Assembly (NCBI GenBank): GCA_946480965.1
Contig: CAMLMI010000082.1
Coordinates: 1 to 15,481 of the forward strand
From: an uncultured Verrucomicrobiales bacterium
GTDB taxonomy: Bacteria > Verrucomicrobiota > Verrucomicrobiae > Limisphaerales > CANJSG01
Direction: 5' to 3'
DNA length: 15,481 nucleotides
The notes below the pieces were generated by a model. The model was not told the origin of the DNA. It did not search any database and saw only the letters and a program-made list of their open reading frames with translations. Of the stretch, positions 1 through 7,805 are shown in pieces. Positions within the stretch are counted from its first letter, which is position 1, and each line of letters begins with the position of its first letter. Position numbers and translations under genes: made by a program.

Positions 1-2274
1 GACCAGATCTACTTCCAGGGCCACGTCACGCCCGGCAACTACGCCCGCGCCTTCCTTGAAGGCCGCCTGAGCGAGCAGCATCTCCAGAACTTCCGCCAGG
101 AACTGGCCGAAGGCGGCGGGCTCAGCTCGTATCCGCATCCGTATCTGATGCCGCATTTCTGGCAGTTCCCGACCGTGTCGATGGGACTCGGACCGAGCTG
201 CTCGATCTTCCACGCGCGTTTCCTGCGGTATCTGACGGCGCGTGGATTGCACCCGAACGTGGACAAGGTCCGCGTCTATGCCTTCATCGGCGACGGCGAA
301 TCGGACGAGCCCGAGACCCTCGGCACGCTCGCCCTCGCTGCCCGCGAGAAGCTCGACAACCTCTGCTGGGTGGTGAACTGCAACCTCCAGCGTCTCGACG
401 GCCCCGTCCGGGGCAACGGCAAGATCATCCAGGAGCTGGAAGGCGTCTTCGTCGGCGCGGGCTGGAACGTCATCAAGGTCGTCTGGGGCTCCGATTGGGA
501 CGAACTGTTCAAGAAGGACCACCAAGGGCTGCTCCTCAAGCGAATGGAGGAGTGCGTGGACGGCGAATACCAGAAATACACCGTCGAGACCGGCGCCTAC
601 ATCCGGAAGCATTTCTTCGGCAAGTATCCCGAACTGCTCCGCATGGTGGATCATCTCACCGACCACCAGCTCACCAAGATGCACCGGGGCGGCCACGATC
701 CGCTCAAGGTTTACGCCGCCTTCAAGGCCGCACAGGAGACCAAGGGCAAACCCACCGTCATCCTCGCCAAGACCGTCAAAGGCTACGGCATGGGCGAAGC
801 CGGCGAAGGCCGCAACATCACCCACAACCAGAAGAAGCTGAACGAAAAGGAGCTTCGCGACTTCCGTGGCCGGTTCGGCATCCCCATCAGCGACGAGACC
901 ATCGCCGACATGCCATTCTACCGTCCGCCCGAGGACGCGCCGGAGATGAAGTATCTCCACGCCCGCCGCAAGGCGCTTGGCGGCTACCTCCCGCAGCGCA
1001 CTGTCCGCGCTCCGAAGCTGGAGATCCCCGGCCTCGACTTCCAGGGCTTCAAGCAGGTGACCAAGGGTTCCGTCACGCCCGGCTCTTCCACGAAGGGGTT
1101 CGTCACCATCATCCGCAATCTGCTCCGCGAAAAAACCATCGGGAAATACATCGTCCCGATCATTCCCGACGAGGCCCGGACCTTCGGCATGGACCCGATG
1201 TTCGCCGAGTTCGGCATCTATTCCTCCAAGGGCCAGCTCTATGATCCGGTCGATCGCGAGAGCAACAACTACTACAAGGAAGCCAAGGACGGACAGATCC
1301 TAGAAGAAGGCATCAGCGAGGCCGGCGCGATGGCGTCGTTCGTCGCCGCCGGCACCGCCTACGCCAACCACGGCGTGCCCATGATCCCGTTCTACATTTA
1401 CTATTCGATGTTCGGGTTCCAGCGCGTCGGCGACCAGATCTGGCTCGCGGCCGATTCCAAGGCCAAGGGCTTCCTCCTCGGCGGCACCCACGGCCGCACC
1501 ACGCTCAACGGCGAAGGCCTCCAGCACCAGGACGGCCACAGCCTCCTGCACGCCGGCACCGTCCCGACGATCATGGCCTATGATCCGTCCTTCGACTTCG
1601 AGACCGCCGTGATCATCCGCGACGGCCTCAAGCGCATGTATCAGGACGGGGAGGAGATCTTCTACTACCTCGCCCTCTACAACGAGGACATGGTCATGCC
1701 CCCGATGCCCGAGGGCTGCGAGCAGGGCATTCTCGACGGTCTCTACAAGTTCAAGCCCGGCGCCGATGGCCTGAAGCACAAGGCCCACATCTTCGGCAGC
1801 GGCCCCATCACCCAGCAGGCCCTGAAGGCCCAGACCATCCTCGCCGAGAAATACGGCGTCAGCGCCGACGTCTGGAGCGCCACCAGCTACAAGCGCCTCC
1901 GCAACGAGGCGCTCAACTGCGAACGCTGGAACCTGCTCCATCCGACCGAACCCGCGAAGAAGCCCTTCGTCACCGCGCTGCTGGAAAAGGAAACCGGCCC
2001 GTTCATCGCCGTGAGCGACAACATGAAGCTCATCTCCGACCAGATCGGCCAGTGGGTTCCCGGCGGCCTCACCAGCCTCGGCACCGACGGTTTCGGCCGC
2101 AGCGAAAGCCGCAAGAGCCTGCGCCGCTTCTTCGAGATCGACGCCGAATGCACTGTCATCGCGACCCTGAACGCCTTGGCCAAGAAGGGCGCCATCGACC
2201 GCAAGGTCGTGGCCCAGGCCATCAAGGACCTCGGAGTGAATCCCGAGAAGGTGTTCCCCTACCTCGTGGTCTGA
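1..2274 (+). CDS. aceE: Pyruvate dehydrogenase E1 component, homodimeric type (5'-truncated by the window)
   Basis: The reading frame is open from base 1, so the gene begins upstream; 757 codons are visible. E. coli AceE has about 886 residues, so roughly 130 N-terminal residues are missing. The protein is the thiamine-diphosphate-dependent E1 of the pyruvate dehydrogenase complex, which decarboxylates pyruvate and acetylates the E2 lipoyl group in the cytoplasm. Visible marks are YFQGHVTPGNYARAFLEGRL at codons 4-23, LMPHFWQFPTVSMGLGP at about 49-65, the ThDP/Mg motif GDGESDEPE at 97-105 followed by NCNLQRLDGPV from 126, and the inner active-site loop NITHNQKK, whose His (codon 275) matches E. 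coli His407. The C-terminal LTSLGTDGFGRSESR block is also typical. No frameshift is seen. The only in-frame ATG near the visible 5' end (base 148) is internal. A terminator follows directly and no aceF comes next, so E2 and E3 must be encoded elsewhere or upstream. Confidence 0.96.
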   Translation, partial: DQIYFQGHVTPGNYARAFLEGRLSEQHLQNFRQELAEGGGLSSYPHPYLMPHFWQFPTVSMGLGPSCSIFHARFLRYLTARGLHPNVDKVRVYAFIGDGESDEPETLGTLALAAREKLDNLCWVVNCNLQRLDGPVRGNGKIIQELEGVFVGAGWNVIKVVWGSDWDELFKKDHQGLLLKRMEECVDGEYQKYTVETGAYIRKHFFGKYPELLRMVDHLTDHQLTKMHRGGHDPLKVYAAFKAAQETKGKPTVILAKTVKGYGMGEAGEGRNITHNQKKLNEKELRDFRGRFGIPISDETIADMPFYRPPEDAPEMKYLHARRKALGGYLPQRTVRAPKLEIPGLDFQGFKQVTKGSVTPGSSTKGFVTIIRNLLREKTIGKYIVPIIPDEARTFGMDPMFAEFGIYSSKGQLYDPVDRESNNYYKEAKDGQILEEGISEAGAMASFVAAGTAYANHGVPMIPFYIYYSMFGFQRVGDQIWLAADSKAKGFLLGGTHGRTTLNGEGLQHQDGHSLLHAGTVPTIMAYDPSFDFETAVIIRDGLKRMYQDGEEIFYYLALYNEDMVMPPMPEGCEQGILDGLYKFKPGADGLKHKAHIFGSGPITQQALKAQTILAEKYGVSADVWSATSYKRLRNEALNCERWNLLHPTEPAKKPFVTALLEKETGPFIAVSDNMKLISDQIGQWVPGGLTSLGTDGFGRSESRKSLRRFFEIDAECTVIATLNALAKKGAIDRKVVAQAIKDLGVNPEKVFPYLVV

Positions 2275-2296
2275 GCGACTGCTCCAGAACGTTTCG

Positions 2297-2330
2297 AACC
2301 GGCGGGCCGCAGGGTCCGCCGGTTTTTGTT
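2297..2330 (+). terminator. Intrinsic terminator of aceE
   Basis: A 9-bp perfect stem AACCGGCGG (2297-2305) / CCGCCGGTT (2316-2324) with a 10-nt loop runs into a T-tract (2323-2327, then further Ts). It lies 22 nt after the aceE stop, so it very probably ends that transcript. Confidence 0.85.
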
Positions 2331-2498
2331 TGGTTCCTTTCCAGTCGTTATTGGGGTGTCTCGAATCGGCTTGGCACGCTTCGCGTCGGACCAAAGCAGG
2401 AACCGGCTGAGAAAATCGAGCGTTCAACTGCAAGCATTGATTCCCACGGGTTCTTGGCGGCCGAAACGCTGTGGCTTCTCCGTCGGCCGAAAACGTCT

Positions 2499-2518
2499 GT
2501 CCAAGCAGGTCCAAGCAG
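2499..2518. repeat. Two-copy 10-bp tandem repeat
   Basis: The unit GTCCAAGCAG occurs twice head to tail with no mismatch in non-coding DNA. It is probably a small slippage duplication; no function is apparent. Confidence 0.7.
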
Positions 2519-2590
2519 GCGGAGCCGGGGATAAGCTTTCCGGTGGCTTGGAATGAGGTTTCCATTTCTCAGTTGTTCAACGGTGGTGGC

Positions 2591-2632
2591 TTTTGATTAT
2601 TGCATAAATGTTTCTTGTGAAGACTTTTGGGT
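2591..2632 (+). promoter_or_regulatory. AT-rich island, possible promoter of the surface-protein gene
   Basis: This is the most AT-rich stretch of the spacer and stands out against GC-rich surroundings. It contains TTGATT and the -10-like CATAAA (2603-2608), preceded by TG in the extended -10 manner. I could not find a well-spaced -35/-10 pair, so the call rests on composition and position. If used, it would give a leader of roughly 250 nt. Confidence 0.25.
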
Positions 2633-2879
2633 AACATGGGGCCGTGGTGGTTTTGGGTGGCTGTCGGATGAGCCAACGGGTGGTTTGTGATGGTGTTTTT
2701 TGGCGGTGAAATTCGGAGGTGAATTTGTCCAGGACCTGTGCGCCGGAACGGTCGGCCGGATTTGGGGGGTGGTCCATTCGGCCCACGGTTTTAGCCTAGA
2801 AACAGCTCAGCCCCAGAAGTTTTCCACGAGACGTGGATGGCTGCTTGGGCCGGGTTGTATCCCCAACCTCTGTCCCCAA

Positions 2880-5800
2880 ATGAAACGACACCACCACAGC
2901 ATGAGACTGCTGGCCTGCGCCGCCCTGGCGTGTGCCGGCACCGGAGCCGTGTTCGCCGGTTCGGCCAACTACAAGTTCGACGGCGACCCCAACGAAATCC
3001 TTGCCCTCTCAGGCGGAGCCTATGTCAACCCCGATAACGGCAATCCTGCTACCGGCGGTTACCTCAGCGTGACCGACGCCGGCAATGGCCAGCGCAGCGC
3101 CATCATTTTCGACGACTTCGATGACGGACTGGTCGTCAAGGCGTTCAGTTTCTCGATGGATGTCCGCATCGGCGGCGGTTCGGGCACGCCGGCGGACGGA
3201 TTCAGCATCAACTACGTGCGGGCCAACGATCCCGTGCTGAACGATCCGGCCAACGGCTGGGCCTCAGGCTGGAATGGCGAGGCCAACTTGCCCGAGGAAG
3301 GTTCCACCACAGGATTGGCCATCGGCTTCGATGCCTACGACAGCGGTGGCGATGGTTCAGGGAACTGGCCCCAGGACGACGTGATCGGCATCAGCGTCCG
3401 GTTGGACAATGTGGTCATCGCGCAATATCGCTTCTCGACCCTCCACGGCGCGTGCGCGGACGCGACTTCATTGCAGACAGGTCCGCTGGACCCCCAGAAC
3501 CCCGGGCAGCCCACATTGCTTTGCTGGCAGCCATTCTCCGTCAACCTGTCCGAAGATGGCAAACTGGTCATTCGCTACAAGAACGTGGACGTGACTCCGG
3601 CTGGTGGTCTCCAGGTCAACTTCGTCCCTAGCCCGGGCCGATTGGTTTTCACGGCCCGCACCGGGGATCTCAACCAGAACCATCATGTGGACAACATCAC
3701 CATCACCACCGTGCCCTCGGCCCAGCCGACCGTCGGAACCGTGACCGGTGGGCCCTCCAGCTTCACCTTCGACATTCTGGACGCTGGCACTACGGCGCTG
3801 GTGAATCCAGCCACGGTCGGCGTGACGGTGAACGGATCGTCCGTGACGACGACGGCGGTCAAAACAGATGCAACAACGTTGGTTAGCCACGAGCGCTTTC
3901 CAGCCCTCTTTCCGGCCGGTGTCACCAACGTGATCGGGGTGAGCTTCTTCGACAGCAACGGCAACAGTAACTATGTCGTCCGCGCCTACGTGCCAGGAGC
4001 CTACGAGGTCGTGCCTCCTGCCTTTGCCGCTGCTGCCGGCACGGTCAACACGACGGTCCGGGGATTCAAGATCCGCACCCATCAGAGCTCCACGGGGCAC
4101 AATAACGTGCTGGCCCTGGTGGAACAGCAGTTGGCCGGATTTCGGGGAGCCAACCAGATCGACGCCGTCAGCTATCCGGTGGGATCCGACGGCTACTTCA
4201 CCCAGGACTTCACGGTGATCAACTTCGACAGGGGTCCGGCCTTGGCGGGCAGTTTTCCCAATGAGGAGCAGATTCCCGGATTCCCCGGCAATTATGTCAC
4301 GGGGTCTGGCGATGCGCATGAGAATGCCAACATGGAGGTGCTGACCTACTTGGAATTCCCCGCCGCTGGTGTCTATCGCATGGGCGTGGACAGCGACGAC
4401 GGCTTCCGGGTGAGCACCAGCAAGAGCGCGGCCGACAAGCTCGGCCTGGTTCTCGGCCAGTTCGACGGTGGTCGCGGCGCCAACGGCACCGGCACCCAGT
4501 TCACCTTCGTTATTCAGCAGGCGGGCATCTATCCGATCCGGCTCATCTGGATGAACGGCGGCGGCGGTTCCAACATCGAGTGGTTCTCCATTCAGCCGAA
4601 CGGCACCAAGATCCTCGTCAACGACAGCAACGAGGCTTCCGCAATCAAGGCCTACCGCAACAGCACTGTGCCTGCGCCCGTGCCCTATGTGAATCTGGTC
4701 AACCCCTCGCGTGGCCAGACCGGTCTGCCCGCCAACACCCCGATCCGCGCTGACATCGCCGATGGCACCAGCCTGACGGTCAATCAAGGCAGCATCGTCA
4801 TGCGTGTCAACGGCACCGCCCTGACGCCCACCATCACCAAGTCCGGCAGCATCACCACCGTGTCCGCCGTTCCCTCGCCTTTTCTGGGCTCGAACGCGAA
4901 CAACGTCGTGACCCTGGTCTTTTCCGACAACGGCGCCCCGGCCACCAGCTACACCAACACTTGGAGCTTCAACACGGCATCCTACATCACCCTGCCTGCC
5001 AACATCGGCTCCGCCATCGGTTCCGGTGACGCGACCAAGCCCGGCTTCCGCATCAAGACCTGGCAGCTCGATCCTCCGGGCACCACCAAGGTTCAGAATC
5101 TCGGCGCCTTCGCCGAACAGGAACTCCTCGGACTCTTCGGGCCGAACGTGGCCAATCTGACGGACTTCACCGAAGGCGGATACTTCCCCGAACCGCTCGT
5201 GGTGAACTACAAGATCGACGCCAACCAGCAGGGCAACTTCGGCAACGAAACCTTCCCTCCCGGCATCCCCGGCAACGTCACCATCTCGAACCCGAACGAG
5301 AACTACGCGCTGGAGATCCAGACCTATGTCGAGTTCCCCACCGCCGGCTTCTACAGCTTCGGCTTCAACAGCGACGACGGCTTCCGCACCTACGCCAGCG
5401 AGGCCCCGGGCCCCATCCACGCGCTGAAGATCAACGCTCCGGCCGGATTGGCCGGGAACATCGGAGCCGTCTCCGGCGGCACCGACGAGGGCGGCATCTT
5501 CAACCCGCTGCCCACGACCCCGATCACCGGCAAGGTGGTCTATGCCAATCCCCCATTGGCCGATGGTCCGATCGTCAACGCCGCCGAACTCGCGGGCAAT
5601 ATCGCCCTCGTGGACCGTGGCGTGAACGGCTTCGCGGCCAAGGCGGCGGCCGTGAAAGCGGCCGGTGCCATCGCGATGATCCTTGTGAACAACCGGGCTT
5701 TGGACAACGCCGAAGGCATCCTTCCGACCGTCATGGGCGGAGATCGGACCGACTTTTATGGCGTCATGATCTCCATCGTCGATGGCCAGCGGATCAAGGA

Positions 5801-6236
5801 CCAGCTCAACGCTCCCGGCGGCGTGAACGCCAGCCTCGGAGCCGATCCGACCACCATCCTGGGCCAGTTCAACGGCGGACGCGGCGCCAGCGACACGATC
5901 TTCAACGTCGTGGTTCCCCAGGCGGGCGTTTATCCCCTCCGCACCGTCACCTACCAGGGCGGCGGCGGCGGCAACTGCGAGTGGTTCTCCGTGCTGCCCG
6001 ACGGCACCAAGGTGCTGCTCAACGACACCGCCACCACCGGACACCTCAAGACGTTCCGCGCCCGCACCGTGGCCGCCACGCCGACCATCGGCATCGCCGG
6101 ATCGGTCATCACCTACACCGGCACGCTGCTCTCCAGCGACACGGTGAACGGCACCTATACGCCCGTCGCCGGCGCCACTTCGCCCTACACCGTCCCGAAC
6201 GGCACGACGGTGAAGTTCTACAAGTCGAGCAACTGA
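2880..6236 (+). CDS. Secreted multidomain protein: lectin-like, two PA14-like modules, nested PA domain
   Basis: 1118 residues; no catalytic motif recognised. The ATG at 2880 was chosen because it precedes a good signal peptide (MKRHHHSMRLL then a hydrophobic run, probable cleavage after AVFA). The ATG at 2901 would also keep the signal; neither has a Shine-Dalgarno sequence. Approximate domains: L-type lectin/concanavalin-like region 27-277 with a Cys pair near its end; Ig-like linker 279-376; PA14-like module 377-598 (SDDGFR at 505, LGQFDGGRGA at 525); Ig/Big_5-like 599-700; second PA14-like module 701-1057. The second module is interrupted between SDDGFR (831) and LGQFNGGRGA (994) by a protease-associated domain with GNIALVDRG and AGAIAMILVNN. 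A C-terminal module (1063-1118) ends KFYKSSN. A (GGC)5 run at 5958-5972 encodes a Gly loop. There is no C-terminal membrane anchor, LPXTG or PEP-CTERM. It is probably an exported carbohydrate-binding surface or matrix protein; the function is inferred. Confidence 0.9.
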   Translation: MKRHHHSMRLLACAALACAGTGAVFAGSANYKFDGDPNEILALSGGAYVNPDNGNPATGGYLSVTDAGNGQRSAIIFDDFDDGLVVKAFSFSMDVRIGGGSGTPADGFSINYVRANDPVLNDPANGWASGWNGEANLPEEGSTTGLAIGFDAYDSGGDGSGNWPQDDVIGISVRLDNVVIAQYRFSTLHGACADATSLQTGPLDPQNPGQPTLLCWQPFSVNLSEDGKLVIRYKNVDVTPAGGLQVNFVPSPGRLVFTARTGDLNQNHHVDNITITTVPSAQPTVGTVTGGPSSFTFDILDAGTTALVNPATVGVTVNGSSVTTTAVKTDATTLVSHERFPALFPAGVTNVIGVSFFDSNGNSNYVVRAYVPGAYEVVPPAFAAAAGTVNTTVRGFKIRTHQSSTGHNNVLALVEQQLAGFRGANQIDAVSYPVGSDGYFTQDFTVINFDRGPALAGSFPNEEQIPGFPGNYVTGSGDAHENANMEVLTYLEFPAAGVYRMGVDSDDGFRVSTSKSAADKLGLVLGQFDGGRGANGTGTQFTFVIQQAGIYPIRLIWMNGGGGSNIEWFSIQPNGTKILVNDSNEASAIKAYRNSTVPAPVPYVNLVNPSRGQTGLPANTPIRADIADGTSLTVNQGSIVMRVNGTALTPTITKSGSITTVSAVPSPFLGSNANNVVTLVFSDNGAPATSYTNTWSFNTASYITLPANIGSAIGSGDATKPGFRIKTWQLDPPGTTKVQNLGAFAEQELLGLFGPNVANLTDFTEGGYFPEPLVVNYKIDANQQGNFGNETFPPGIPGNVTISNPNENYALEIQTYVEFPTAGFYSFGFNSDDGFRTYASEAPGPIHALKINAPAGLAGNIGAVSGGTDEGGIFNPLPTTPITGKVVYANPPLADGPIVNAAELAGNIALVDRGVNGFAAKAAAVKAAGAIAMILVNNRALDNAEGILPTVMGGDRTDFYGVMISIVDGQRIKDQLNAPGGVNASLGADPTTILGQFNGGRGASDTIFNVVVPQAGVYPLRTVTYQGGGGGNCEWFSVLPDGTKVLLNDTATTGHLKTFRARTVAATPTIGIAGSVITYTGTLLSSDTVNGTYTPVAGATSPYTVPNGTTVKFYKSSN

Positions 6237-6264
6237 TCGACGGCGAAACTTCCCTGAACACGCG

Positions 6265-6298
6265 AAAGACCGGGCCGAGGCCCGGTCTTTCTTTTTTT
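6265..6298 (+). terminator. Strong intrinsic terminator between convergent genes
   Basis: An 11-bp perfect stem AAAGACCGGGC (6265-6275) / GCCCGGTCTTT (6280-6290) with a CGAG tetraloop is followed by a run of seven Ts (6292-6298). It lies 28 nt after the stop of the large secreted protein. On the opposite strand the stem is followed by only three Ts, so it is at best a weak terminator for the convergent EF-hand gene. Confidence 0.92.
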
Positions 6299-6344
6299 GA
6301 TGGATGGTTCGCGAAGGAAGCAACAGCGCTTACTCGCCTTGGGC

Positions 6345-6866
6345 TTAACGCGGACCGCGCGGGCCCCGGGGACCGCCTTCACGGCCTTCGCCCCGGGGCG
6401 GCATCACTTCGTCCAGCGTGACGGAACCGTCGCCGTTCTTGTCGAGAGCCTTCAGGGCGGTGGCCGAGTTGGCGATCTCGGTGGCATCCATGGTGCCGTT
6501 CTTGTCGGCATCGAGCGCGGCGATGAGCGGATGGCCGCCTTGACGTCCCGGCATGTTGCCTCGCGGTCCACGGCCTTCGCCTTCGGGCCGTTGCGGACGC
6601 TCACCGGCATTGCCCGGGCGCTGGGGCATCAGTTCTTCGCGGCTGAGGGAACCGTCCTGGTCGGCATCCAGCTTCAGGAGCGTGGTGGGGGCGGCGGCGA
6701 TCTCGGCGGCCGTGAGGGTGCCATCCTGCGTGGTGTCGAGCGCCTTCACGAGAGGAGGCATCATCATGCCGCCGCGGCGGGGACGGGATTCTTCCTGGGC
6801 CTGGAGACTCAGGGACAGGCTGCCGAGGGCGAGGGCGGTCAGGGCGAGGGTGGAGAGGTGTTTCAT
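6345..6866 (-). CDS. Secreted four-EF-hand calcium-binding protein
   Basis: 173 residues. The start ATG (6864-6866) precedes a clear signal peptide (MKHLSTLALTALALGSLSLS, probable cleavage after LQA, residue 23), so the protein is exported. Four EF-hand loops are visible: D44-E55 (DTTQDGTLTAAE), D67-E78 (DADQDGSLSREE), D119-E130 (DADKNGTMDATE) and D142-E153 (DKNGDGSVTLDE). Each keeps acidic or polar residues at positions 1, 3, 5 and 12 and the central Gly at 6, so calcium binding is likely. Loops 1-2 and 3-4 form two pairs separated by a Pro-Arg-Gly-rich linker (80-112), and the protein ends in three GPR repeats. It is divergent from the two-component operon and convergent with the preceding gene. 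Partner and role are unknown. By position it may be a target or accessory of the adjacent sensor kinase, loosely like CpxP beside CpxRA. Confidence 0.9.
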   Translation of the reverse strand: MKHLSTLALTALALGSLSLSLQAQEESRPRRGGMMMPPLVKALDTTQDGTLTAAEIAAAPTTLLKLDADQDGSLSREELMPQRPGNAGERPQRPEGEGRGPRGNMPGRQGGHPLIAALDADKNGTMDATEIANSATALKALDKNGDGSVTLDEVMPPRGEGREGGPRGPRGPR

Positions 6867-6949
6867 AGGATCTGCGGTTTGAGCGTTTTGGTCTTCGTGG
6901 TTTGGCAGGGCGTTGTGTCCTGCATCTGGGAACAGTGGACGCCTCTCGC

Positions 6950-6998
6950 GTTAAGCGAATGTGTGGACGGGCCGGGAGAATTGTTAAGGAAGCGTAAA
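6950..6998 (+). promoter_or_regulatory. Phased GTTAA/GTAAA half-sites, candidate response-regulator operator
   Basis: The 186-nt divergent spacer contains GTTAA at 6950-6954, GTTAA at 6983-6987 and GTAAA at 6994-6998, all in the same orientation. The steps are 33 and 11 bp, so all three face the same side of the helix. Tandem half-sites 10-11 bp apart are the usual target of OmpR/CpxR/PhoP-type regulators. The first site also lies inside a short dyad, TCGC-GTTAA-GCGA (6946-6958). Binding, and control of either neighbouring gene, are inferences. Confidence 0.45.
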
Positions 6999-7052
6999 AG
7001 TGGCGGTCTTTTCCCGGACGCCCCGCTAGCGTTCGCCCGGTTCAACCACCCG

Positions 7053-7799
7053 ATGCAGACCAGCCCGGACACCGCCGAAAGCCGCCACAGCCGAGTCCTC
7101 GTGATCGACGACGACCGCAAGCTCTGTCGCCTGATCGGCGACTATCTGGAGCCGATGGGCTACGAAGTGACGGCCGTCCACACCGGCCCGGAAGGCGTGG
7201 CCAAGGCCGCCGCCGAACCCTGGGCCGCCGTGATCCTCGACGTGATGCTGCCCGGTCTCGACGGCTTCGAGGTCTTGAAACAGATCCGCAAGGCCAGCGA
7301 AGTCCCGGTGCTGATGCTCACCGCGCGCGGCGACGAAGCCGACCGCATCGTCGGCCTGGAAATCGGGGCCGACGACTATCTGCCGAAGACCTTTTCCACG
7401 CGCGAACTGCTCGCCCGTCTCCGCGCCGTGACCCGACGAAGCGTCCGCTCCGCTGCACCGGCCAAAGACGATGATGAAGAGGCTCCCTTGGTCGTGGGAC
7501 CGCTCCGGGTCCATCCCGGTTCGCGTGTCGCGGTGTTGGGCGATGCGCCGTTGACCCTCACGCCGGTGGAGTTCGACCTGCTGGCCAGCCTCGCGCGGGG
7601 CCGTGGACGCGTGAAGACCCGCGAGCAGCTCCTCGACGAGATCCGCGACCGAAACTACGACGTGTTCGACCGCTCGATCGACGTCCACATCTCCGCGCTG
7701 CGGAAGAAGCTGGGCGACGATCCCAAGACGCCCCGCTTCATCCGCACCGTGCGCGCGGCCGGCTACATGCTCATCAACCCGGACGATCCCACGCCCTGA
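7053..7799 (+). CDS. OmpR/CpxR-family response regulator
   Basis: 248 residues, the normal size for the family. The receiver domain (about 14-128) has the acidic cluster D19-D20-D21, phospho-acceptor D63 in ILDVMLPGLDG, T90 in LMLTARG and K112. The C-terminal winged-helix DNA-binding domain (about 146-242) shows LTPVEFDLLASLARGRG and SIDVHISALRKKLGDD followed by the wing RTVRAAGYML. The residue after K112 is Thr (PKTF) where most receivers have Pro (PKPF); I believe a CpxR-like subgroup shares this. The ATG at 7053 is the first reasonable start before the receiver fold; no Shine-Dalgarno sequence is visible. The kinase gene starts 6 nt after the stop, so the two are almost certainly co-transcribed and the kinase is the likely phosphodonor. 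Phased GTTAA/GTAAA sites upstream suggest autoregulation. Target genes are unknown. Confidence 0.95.
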   Translation: MQTSPDTAESRHSRVLVIDDDRKLCRLIGDYLEPMGYEVTAVHTGPEGVAKAAAEPWAAVILDVMLPGLDGFEVLKQIRKASEVPVLMLTARGDEADRIVGLEIGADDYLPKTFSTRELLARLRAVTRRSVRSAAPAKDDDEEAPLVVGPLRVHPGSRVAVLGDAPLTLTPVEFDLLASLARGRGRVKTREQLLDEIRDRNYDVFDRSIDVHISALRKKLGDDPKTPRFIRTVRAAGYMLINPDDPTP

Positions 7800-7805
7800 C
7801 GAACC

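Larger units (their letters stand above)
2331..2879. other. Long spacer without a convincing gene
   Basis: About 550 nt between the aceE terminator and the next gene. Short open frames occur on both strands but give basic, low-similarity peptides with no recognisable domain, signal peptide or ribosome binding site. The stretch holds a 10-bp tandem duplication (2499-2518), an AT-rich island (about 2591-2632) and a G/T-rich run with repeated GGTGG and TTTTGG words (about 2580-2790). A small hairpin CCACG-AGA-CGTGG (2824-2836) lies in the presumed leader of the downstream gene. Nothing matched a riboswitch or ncRNA family I know. It probably carries the promoter and untranslated leader of the surface-protein gene. 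Confidence 0.6.

Noticed and set aside
2326..2556. A 76-codon plus-strand open frame in the spacer after aceE
   Set aside because: It starts inside the terminator's T-tract region, has no ribosome binding site, and its basic composition and lack of motifs look like non-coding DNA.
2577..2786. A 69-codon minus-strand open frame in the same spacer
   Set aside because: It has no ribosome binding site, no signal peptide and no domain, and it overlaps the probable promoter and leader of the downstream gene.
5958..5972. (GGC)5 run as a possible phase-variation tract
   Set aside because: It is a triplet repeat inside a coding Gly loop, so length changes would not shift the frame, and the first PA14-like module has a similar Gly loop for structural reasons.
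3468..6323. A 951-codon minus-strand open frame antisense to the PA14/PA gene
   Set aside because: It is low-complexity, Gly/Val/Asp/Arg-rich and without a signal peptide or motif, whereas the plus-strand protein has clear duplicated domains. It also runs through the terminator.
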